The position numbers and the translations under genes were made by a program. A stretch of DNA of 19,003 bases from Fomitopsis serialis (taxonomy: Eukaryota; Basidiomycota; Agaricomycetes; Polyporales; Fomitopsidaceae), in contig NW_025955603.1 of NCBI RefSeq assembly GCF_022376445.1, positions 1-19,003 on the forward strand. The letters run 5' to 3'. Of this stretch, positions 7,982 through 15,562 are shown piece after piece. Each line of letters starts with the position of its first letter. Positions within the stretch are counted from its first letter, which is position 1. The notes under the pieces are model-generated. The model was not told the DNA's origin. It made no database searches and saw only the letters and a program-made list of their open reading frames with translations.

Positions 7982-8160
7982 GCCTTCGCGCTGAAGCCTC
8001 TCTTCCCTCAGATGCACAACGCACCGAATGTCGGTCATCCTGATCGAGATAATGGAGATGTTGCGGAGAATACATACACAATGCAGGTGCTTGTCGAGAC
8101 ACAGCGAACAATGAAACAATTCGGACGAGCGCCGCGAAGCTGACTCGGAAACGAGAATGC

Positions 8161-8869
8161 ACTCCTGAACATAGCCTGGCACTGGAGCCTATTTCGTCGA
8201 ACGTTTGCTCCTGGGGGTCGCCGACTTAGGGCCAACTCTGCGCTGTGTTACAATGTTTCCCAAAGGAAACAAGGTCAGCGCGGCTGCCAGCAAGCAAAGC
8301 AGTGCTTCGGAGCCAAAGCCGGGTCAAGCACTTCAACTTACTAGTACTTATACAGGTAACAGCGGTATGCAAGTACTGGCAGTCCGAGGGCCACACGTGC
8401 ACCGCTCGCTGCATGGTGCTACCAAACGACACGGCCCGCCCAGCGCTGATCAGCATCATGATATCCCTTGTCAGACGCTTTCTCTCGGTGCTCAACGGAT
8501 GACAGCTGCTTTTGACTGCGGTAGCTACGATGCGCAGACCCCGTTGGCGACGCACTCGGTTCCCCCTCTAGTCTCTCCGGCAAAATGGGGGATGTGACTC
8601 CGAGAATGTCGAGTGAAGAGTCCCGCCACATTCGTCGGTGCAAGGCCTAATCTGGCAGGTGCTGATGGTGGATGGGTGAGTGCGGCGCCGGTCACCAACC
8701 CCAACTTTCTCAGCGCTGTCGCATGCCCTCGCCGCCCATCCCACTCGTTTCGACCTTATTGTATACTAGGGGCACCGCCCCCCTTCATTCTGCCAAATTC
8801 GCCTTCCATTGCGACGCCGGCCGCCGACAGCGAGATCAATTTCGTCCACCGAAACACAACAGTTATAAG
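8161..8869 (+). other. Spacer between the duplicated array and the DUF2235 gene, with one weak coding candidate
   Basis: At 8253-8355 a short plus-strand frame begins ATG and reads MFPKGNKVSAAASKQSSASE.. up to TSTYT, then meets a GTAACA that could be a donor. Its composition looks coding, but I cannot find a convincing continuation or family. The rest (about 8500-8869) is the presumptive upstream region of the DUF2235 gene: pyrimidine-rich tracts around 8700-8830 and TTGTATACTAG at about 8759. No RNA gene is visible. Confidence 0.3.
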
Positions 8870-10973
8870 ATGGACGATCCGCTGAGCGTGCCCCTCCCAC
8901 CGACGCCCGACTTCAGCAAGGTCGCCGCCAACGCGTTCTCCACCCGCTACGACCCTGACGACTCTGACGACCCCAACATGACCCGCACGCCCCGCACGCT
9001 TGTTATGTGCTTCGACGGCACCGCCAACGAGTACAACGGCAAGGTGAGATACGCCGCGTCGGGCGAAGGCGAGCATCGAGCTGGTCTGACACTCGGCACA
9101 GAACACGAACGTCGTCAAGCTCTATTCGCTCCTGAATCAAGAGCATGCCGGGCAGCTCTGCTACTACCAGGTGGGCAGCGTGCATTCATCCCGGGATCCA
9201 TCCGTCCTGATCGACTGCGAATAGCCGGGCATCGGCACGTATTTGAATCCCGGCGTGGTATCCCCAGTGTTCTCCTGGGCCGCGAAGGTCCTCGACCAGG
9301 GAGTTGCTTGGTGAGCTGCCCGCCTATCTTCACGACGCATAGGCTCATCCGTCCATAGGTACCTCGACGCCCACGTCCGAGACGGATATCGCTTTCTCAT
9401 GCAGAACTACCGCCCAGGCGACAAGATCTCTCTGTTCGGTGCGCACGCTCGTTATATTGTGTTTCGGCGCGTAGTTGACGCGCATTCGCCTCAGGATTCT
9501 CGAGGGGAGCCTACACTGCCAGAGCCCTAGCTGGAATGATACACAAGGTGAGTCTGAGCGGACTACCATTGCAGTACGATATGAGTACTGATAGACCTTG
9601 TAGATTGGACTCCTCCCCAGGGACAATCCTGAGCAGATCCCGTTCGCTTACAATCTCTACAAGCGGACGGATGCCGAGAGCATCACGATCGCGGCAGGCT
9701 TCAAGAAGACGTTTTGCAGAGAAGTCCAAATCGAGTTCGTGGGCGTCTGGTGAGTCCTTGACTTCGTATCGCTCTGCAGCCTGAGCTCAATTGCGCTCAC
9801 GTCAGGGACACTGTCGCGAGCGTAGGCAGTCTCGTCAGCAAGACTTTGCCATTTGTCGCGAACAACACCACCATCAAGACGTTCAGACATGCCCTGGCAC
9901 TGGACGAGGTACGCAGTCAGCGGCAACTCTAGATAAGGTATGACTTGTCTGACATACTTTGCTACAGCACCGCGCCAAGTTCCGCCCAAACCTGTACCAC
10001 CGGCCCAGCCCTCTAGACCAGTGCACGGACAAGAGCGCTCTGAAGCAGAACGTCATGACGCCGGTCAAGAAGGGTGTCTTCCCCCCTCCGAGCCCTAGCA
10101 AGATTGCGGCTCTGTCGGAGAAGATGCGCCAGAGTCTCGGGAAGCGGTCCTCGAAGCACCATTCCAAGCACCACTCTGAGTCTGCAGGTCTGGAATGGGC
10201 GAACCTGCCATCGGCGGCGGCAGCTGAGTTTGGATGGGAAGAGAAGCCTGCGCATGGCACCGACGTGCTGGAGGTTTGGTTCGCAGGCTGCCATTGCGGT
10301 GAGCACAGCGTGGGTTCGCTTGCTCCTAGGCTGATTGGGTCCTGTCGTGCAGACATAGGGGGCAGCGCAGTCCCTGATACGGAGAAGCTCTCCCTCGCAG
10401 ACATCACCCTCCGCTGGATGGTCAAGCAGATCGTGCGCGCACAGTGTGGGATAGTCTTCGACACTGACGCGCTGCACGACGCGAACATCCCCGACTCGAT
10501 CTTCACGGGCCCCGACTTCCCCGTCACGCCGCCGCTCAAGGAGAAGCGGTGGCGCGACAAGCAGGCGGGGAGCAGCACGAGCCATGGGACCAGTGCAAAG
10601 CCGAGCTCGGATGGCGACGGCGAGCAGTTTGAGCGGGCTGCGGGCCTGGACAAGCAGCATGCGGTGCAGCCGTTGCACGATGAGCTGAAGAGGATGCCGC
10701 TGTGGTGGATCCTCGAGCTCCTTCCAACGAACTACAATTGGCAGGAGCCGAATGGCCGCTGGCACAATGCCTGGAGGTGGGTTTCGAGCTGCACGGCACC
10801 TGCGGATCACGGACTGAAGCGTTTGGCGTTTCAGCATCCATCTCGGCCGGGGCCGCCATCTCCCACCCGATCCAAACCTGCACATCACCGTCAAGGAACG
10901 CATGAATGACAAGGCATTGCGATACGTACCGCGGGCGACATGGAGGCGCGGCAGCGAGACGTTCGTCGATTAA
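8870..10973 (+). CDS. DUF2235 (Tle1-like) alpha/beta-hydrolase domain protein, 534 aa
   Basis: Ten exons: 8870-9043, 9102-9170, 9225-9310, 9359-9438, 9495-9547, 9604-9749, 9806-9908, 9968-10298, 10353-10776 and 10835-10973. The nine introns are 48-59 bases, and the total is exactly 535 codons with TAA. Domain hallmarks in order: LVMCFDGTANEYNGK (FDGT at residues 48-51), NTNVVKLYSLL, YYQPGIGTY (split by an intron), the nucleophile elbow GFSRGAYTAR (residues 137-146, Ser139), and EFVGVWDTVASVGSL with the second catalytic region; then HALALDEHRAKF, WFAGCHCDIGG and HITVKERM near the C terminus. This is the pattern of the fungal DUF2235 family, related to bacterial Tle1 phospholipase effectors. 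The substrate of the fungal proteins is not known. A Ser/Lys/His-rich insert (KRSSKHHSKHHSESA) and a Gly/Ser-rich linker interrupt the second half. No signal peptide. The model needs no corrections. Confidence 0.93.
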
Positions 10974-11776
10974 ACAGCCAAACCCTACACTTCGTCAGTC
11001 ACCACTGCCATTCGACCTACGTGATACCCCTCAAGCCGCGCGTCCTCCTTACTCTACCTTAAACCCTATCATTATGACCTAGTGCGACTTTTCTCTCTTC
11101 TCGAGTTGTATTCCTCTTCTCGACCTGTATTTCTCCTTGTCATGTCTCCACGAACTGTACGACCTGTCCCACGGCATTTACGGTATATTAGTAGCAGATT
11201 ACTAGTAGTAGCGATACTTCACTTCCACGCATGACATGATTTTAACGTTTGACGTGACGTAGGACATATTCAAACACCTTCGAGCATACGTCTGATTGCC
11301 TGTCCCTGTCATGTCGCCCGTTCGAGCCGTGTAGTATGAGCCGCATCTGCGTCAATGGCCCGCGCTCTGCCATTGCGCGGCGGTGGGTCCGCGCTACAAC
11401 GTACTCAGCCTCTGACGCGTCGCAGTGATAGCAGCGCGTGTCATGGATGTCCCAAAGCTTGATCGCCAATCATCATGTGCAGATAGGGACGCTGGATGGA
11501 CGAATAAGTAAATCAGTGGCCGTCTGTCAAAGTTGTGGCCGTGCCAGTGGTGGCGGGACCGCCCATGGGCGCCTAATGCCCTTTCAGGAAACTCTTGTTA
11601 GGTTACGTAAGACAATCGTCCCCAGGTCGAAATGAGCTTGCACCGTCGAGCGCCCTCTCCTCAGACTCCCGCCTCCCTCTCCCCCGCAGAGCGGCGCGGT
11701 GTCCTGTCCCCGCTGCCCCCAGCACGCGTCCAGTGTCTTCTGTAGGATCCTCCTTCACTTGCGACCAACGACCACG
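10974..11776. other. Intergenic region, DUF2235 3' end to MAPKK promoter
   Basis: About 800 bases without a convincing gene. The first part is the presumed 3' UTR of the DUF2235 gene; CT-rich blocks occur at about 11080-11150. A doubled TGACGT word (TGACGTGACGTA, 11250-11261) resembles a CRE/ATF site and could belong to the MAPKK promoter. The sequence becomes strongly CT-rich from about 11640 up to the MAPKK start, as is common in basidiomycete promoters. I see no tRNA or other RNA gene. Confidence 0.5.
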
Positions 11777-13322
11777 ATGTCCGCTGCCGCTGGACCCGTC
11801 CGCAAGAAGCGCAACTTTAAGGCTCTCCAGCTCGATGTCACGAAACCATCAGCATCCCCCACCGAGCCCGCGCCCGCGCCCCTACGCGCCGCGCCCGCTC
11901 CGGGGGGCAAGAAACGACCACCGCCGATGACCCTCAAGGCACCCAAGATCCCGAACAACACCGCCGCCTCTGCCACTGGGGGCGAGAACGGTATGTTGAC
12001 GGTCGACATCCCCACATCCTCTGCACCACCCACGGCCTCGATCTCTGCATCGGAGAACCGCACGAACTACCACAATACGCTGTCATCGACCCTCGCGAAC
12101 CTGGATCTGAACTCGGAGCGGAAGTATGACCTGCGGAACGAGGACCTGCGGGACATGCAGGAGCTCGGGCAGGGCAACGGGGGCAGTGTGAAGAAGGTGG
12201 AGCACGTTCCGACTGGGACCATAATGGCCAAGAAGGTGAGAGTGTCTCGAACGTGTCATCACCCTCCCTGTTTACGCGTCATCTTGACATCCAGATTGTC
12301 CTCATCGACGCGAAGCCGTCCGTGCGGAAGCAAATTCTGCGCGAGCTGCAGATCATGCATGACTGCAATTCTGGGTACATTATCTCCTTCTACGGCGCGT
12401 TCATCTCCGACCCGAACATCTGCATCTGCATGGAGTTCATGGACAAAGGCTCGCTGGATGCGATTTACAAGAAGATTGGGGCCATTGATATTGACGTGGT
12501 GGCAAAGGTTGCACTGGCCGTGCTGGAGGGCCTCACATATTTGTATGATGTGCATCGCATCATCCACCGAGGTAAGCAGTCATCCTCGCTTAATCGTGTG
12601 CGGAACTGACCGCGTCCAGACATCAAGCCATCAAACATCCTGTTCAACTCACAAGGGCAGATCAAGATTTGCGACTTCGGTGTGTCCGGAGAACTCATCA
12701 ACTCGATCGCGGACACGTTCGTGGGGACGTCAACGTACATGAGCGTGCGTTGCTATATCTGCCTGTTGGCGTAGCCGTAGCGACCGGATACTAATAACCA
12801 TTTCAGCCTGAACGTATCCAAGGCGCACAGTACACCGTCAAGTCCGACGTGTGGTCATTGGGAATTTCGCTCATCGAGCTTGCTCTGGGCCGCTTTCCCT
12901 TCTCCGACTCTGACGGCGATTCGGATCTCTCTGACTTCGAGGGCACGCTTTCTCCTAGTCGGCCACTGCCGCCTAGGAGGACGCAGGAGGAGAAAGACAA
13001 GAAGAAGAAGCGCAAGAGCAAGGGTGTAAGCTTGCAGGGCGGGGGATGACGATGAGCATCTTGGAGCTGCTGCAGCATATCGTGAACGAGCCTGCACCGC
13101 GGCTGACGCCGGAGGGACGGTTCCCGAAGGAGGCGGAAGACTTCGTCGAAAGTTGTCTGTTCAAGGAGCCTGATATAAGGAAGACGCCTAAAGATCTCCT
13201 GGTACGTTCACGGCACTTCATCGTATACCCCCAGTGCTCACCACATCTTGTAGAAACATCCTTGGGTAGAAAATGCACGAACGTCGACATTTGACCTCGA
13301 GGCATGGGCGTCGACGTTCTAA
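11777..13322 (+). CDS. Dual-specificity MAP kinase kinase, Ste7/Fuz7 class (with one apparent -1 frameshift)
   Basis: It should phosphorylate the pheromone/filamentation MAPK downstream of a Ste11-type kinase. Exons are 11777-12235, 12295-12571, 12620-12744, 12807-13201 and 13254-13322 (introns 48-62 bases). The N terminus has a MAPK-docking motif: basic KKR (residues 10-12) then LQL (17-19). Kinase landmarks: P-loop GQGNGGSV (131-138), catalytic Lys153 in MAKK, HRDIKPSN (Asp246), CDFG (264-266), activation loop with Ser274 and Thr278 in [20 protein letters not shown], and [21 protein letters not shown] Ser/Asp then Pro/Lys-rich insert follows, where MEKs carry a proline-rich insert. [16 protein letters not shown] is typical of Ste7/Fuz7 rather than Mkk or Pbs2. 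Exon 4 is 395 bases and needs 396: at 13040-13045 the frame reads KGVSLQGGG then stop, while [19 protein letters not shown] continues in the next frame. Confidence 0.93.
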
Positions 13323-13708
13323 CATGTCCCCGCTCTCCCGCTCAATCAGCACGCGCATTTGGATCTCTGCGTTGTTTGTACCACAAGCCGTTGCTGGCCC
13401 CCAGCCAAAGCCCGCTATTGGTGCCTGCATATACCCGCAATGTTTCGCCGTTCGTCCGCTGCCGCTGCTGTGCACGCATACCTGGCGACGTCTAACTTCC
13501 CGCCCTCGCAGGCGATGTAATATAGATCAATATGGGCAATATCGGAACCTCGAATACTCATCAGATACTACAGTGTAAGACGGGCGTAGGGGAGTGCCGG
13601 TGCTTGTAGTTTGTATACTATAGCGTGAATTATGGATGCGGAATGGAATGCGTTGTGACTATGGAGGTGAACGGGTGCTGTCGGCGCAAACAGTAGCCAG
13701 GTACAGTC
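13323..13708. other. Convergent 3' spacer between MAPKK and EAF7
   Basis: 386 bases between two convergent stop codons, expected to hold both 3' UTRs. No coding-like frame is supported. AT-richer blocks at about 13520-13630 (TAATATAGATCAATATG, TGTATACTATAG) could contribute to 3' end formation, but no classical AATAAA is seen. Confidence 0.5.
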
Positions 13709-14592
13709 TTAAGTTCTACCGCTTACCCCGTTTTGACCCCCTTCCCTCCCAGTGGACCCTCCGCGTCCTCTACCAGCGTTGCTCCCCCTTCTACCTGGCT
13801 TCGTGGGCTTCCTGTTCGCCCGAGATGCTAGAGATGGACCTAAGCATGAGTTTAATATACGAGGCACGGAAATCATGGGTTGGCCTTACTTGGGGATCCA
13901 TCTGCCTCTTCCTCCTCTGCGAAGTCTGTGCCCGCGTCCGTCCAGCTGCGACACTGTCTCTGGGAGTGGCAGCAATGCTCTCGTCTCCGCTCTCCTGGGT
14001 CAACGCGCTGCTATCACTATCGCCGCCAATGAGCCCAGCCATATTCTTGAGCTTGCTCCTACCCTTCTTTGATGATCGCGCTGACGGACCGATTGGTATT
14101 GGGGAGGGTGCGGGGAGGTAGACGGCAAGGACACGCTTCCGCGCATACGTCGCGCGAATACGAGGTTGTCGAACGTGTCTTCTTGCGGGAGCGAATACTC
14201 ATGCCGGAAGAAGGGGTGCATTGAGAGATTGTCTGACGGTGAAGGGGATCGTACAGGTATAGAGGACGGAGAAGGGATGTCATGTATGTCAGGAGGGTCA
14301 TAGCCGTCTACCTCCTGTCGCGGGTCAACCGCCAGCGTCCAACGGAAGCAGCTGGCACTTACAATCCCCTCCAGAATGTCCATGTCATAGCAGCTTCGCA
14401 GCTTCTCCATAGGGCGTCCGTAGAAATGGCCCGACCAGTGTCTCTGAGGATCGCGTTGCGAATAGTGAGGACGTGGAAGTGGCGGTGGAGGCCGACCGGC
14501 CTTGCGCGCATCATCGAGCGGAAAAAGGCGATCTCGCCCTCGACGGTGTCCAGGAAGTTGACGGATCCTTCTCTGGCCTTGATCTCATCCAT
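13709..14592 (-). CDS. EAF7: NuA4 histone acetyltransferase subunit EAF7 (MRGBP/CT20 family), with three apparent -1 frameshifts
   Basis: EAF7 is a subunit of the nuclear NuA4 histone H4/H2A acetyltransferase. Exons are 14363-14592, 13890-14314 and 13709-13827; introns are 14315-14362 (48) and 13828-13889 (62). From ATG 14592 the diagnostic block reads NFLDTVEGEIAFFRSMMRAR, PVGLHRHFHVLTIRNAILRD, STDALW and then, one frame over, EKLRSCYDMDILEGI. Exon 2 has HPFFRHEYSLPQEDTFDN and ARRMR; the third frame gives KKGRSKLKNMAGLIGGDSDS and an acidic tail (TDAGTDFAEEEEADGSP); exon 3 is a basic Gly/Arg-rich end (KPTKPGRRGSNAGRGRG). Continuous reading needs three added bases, at about 14407 (GG run), 14101-14104 (CCCC on the coding strand) and 13942 (GG run). 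With these all exon phases fit. The frame before ATG 14592 is not conserved. Confidence 0.88.
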
Positions 14593-15562
14593 CTTGAGAG
14601 GTCGCGAGGGCGTGCAGAGAGGACAACGGGGAGCACATTCACTGTTTCATTGAGCGGCGGCTGCACGGTGCGGGTGGCGGAGGGACAAACAACCTGCCTT
14701 GCGCTTACTGAACGACCGCTGATTGCCACCACTCCGTGTTTGGCAGGTTCAGTGGGTCGCGCCTCCGCTCCTCTAGCCGAATTCGACCTCCCTCACCTCT
14801 TTCTGCGCGAAAACCCATCTTTTCATGCTGAAAAGTTGGCGTCAGGCGGCCGTTGTGTGGGTAATGCCCACAGCTCTCGCCTAAGCATGCTGAGGACGTC
14901 ACTATTGAAATTGTGTCGCTCCCGCTGCCACGTAGCATTGAGAGTGGACATGGCCTGCAGAGCGGATGCTCAGGCGGACGGCGGTCACTTCTTGTGGTCG
15001 GTCTCCTACCTAGACTCTTGGCATTGGATAGAGTTGGGCGTTACTAAGCATTTCTGGAAGGGCTAGGATCCAGAACATGCAGCACTGGCAAAGATCAGAG
15101 CATGTTTCAAGTGCAGATGGCCCATCTATTCATATCGATTAGGTGAGTCTTACCGGGTTTCTAAATACTTGATAACACTCGGAGACATTTTCATCGGTTA
15201 ACAGCTTTGGAGGTCAAGTCGAGGACAAGGGGAAAGATTTCCTGGTCGCCGGAGTGATCACAGGACTAGGCGTTGGCCACTCGCGTTGCCAAACAGGGAA
15301 AGGTATTTCGGCCAACGTAGCAACCATTTCCGGTTTAGGGCGTTTACCTTGTCGCCTAAACATTGGCTCCCGGACCCAAGGTAATGGCCAGACGTGGCCG
15401 CCTCGCTTAAGAGATTGTATTTAGTCTGCTAAACACAGGTCGAACTGCAAAACGCTCTCTTCCCCTACGTCCATACCCTGTACTAGACATATCCCCTTCC
15501 GTCTGTCATCGTGCTATCTTCGCTCTCCACCTCGCTTTATACTGCTATTGCAACCCTCTCCA
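14593..15562. promoter_or_regulatory. Divergent EAF7 / RasGEF intergenic region
   Basis: 970 bases separating two divergent starts. A plus-strand open frame covers part of it (about 14593-15066), but its residues resemble no protein and it is partly antisense to EAF7, so I do not call it. A block at about 15260-15400 holds several GTTGGCCA/TTGGC words, and a near-perfect inverted repeat, GTTTAGGGCG..CGCCTAAAC, lies at 15333-15361. From about 15440 to 15560 the sequence is strongly pyrimidine-rich, typical of a core promoter before the RasGEF ATG. Confidence 0.45.
15333..15361. repeat. Inverted repeat (potential stem-loop or dyad operator)
   Basis: Left arm GTTTAGGGCG (15333-15342) pairs with right arm CGCCTAAAC (15353-15361), nine base pairs with one bulged G, around a ten-base loop. 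A further TAGGCG word at about 15267 repeats part of the arm. It may be a dimer-binding site in the RasGEF or EAF7 promoter. Confidence 0.4.

Larger units (their letters stand above)
5480..8160. repeat. Tandem duplication unit 3 (dead SCOC copy, open Z, decayed Y)
   Basis: The third unit begins with a copy of the RAD50/SCOC promoter: the ACGCG cluster at 5495-5512 and then TGAGCATGTGATCAGAAACG.., matching 1181-1215. It continues collinearly through SCOC, Z and Y. Its right end is about 8090-8160, where GGTGCTTGTCGAGACACAG.. matches 5194-5230 of unit 2 (CATATGCTCGTCGAAATACAG..). Beyond that I see no further similarity. Confidence 0.7.

Noticed and set aside
1160..8160. Transposon or retrotransposon as the source of the repeats
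   Set aside because: No transposase, reverse transcriptase, terminal repeats or target-site duplications are seen; the repeated material contains intron-bearing host genes in collinear order.
9883..10653. Minus-strand open frame of 256 codons
   Set aside because: Antisense shadow of DUF2235 exons 7-9, caused by GC-rich codon use.
13026..13039. A 14-base GTGTAAG..CAG segment as a micro-intron repairing the MAPKK frame
   Set aside because: It restores the frame arithmetically, but is far too short for spliceosomal removal and would delete the VSLQG residues expected in this family.
13636..14121. Plus-strand open frame of 161 codons
   Set aside because: It lies antisense to the EAF7 exons, which have clear family motifs; its own residues resemble no protein.
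14473..15066. Plus-strand open frame of 197 codons overlapping the EAF7 start
   Set aside because: Partly antisense to EAF7 exon 1; no recognisable content and no supporting splice structure.
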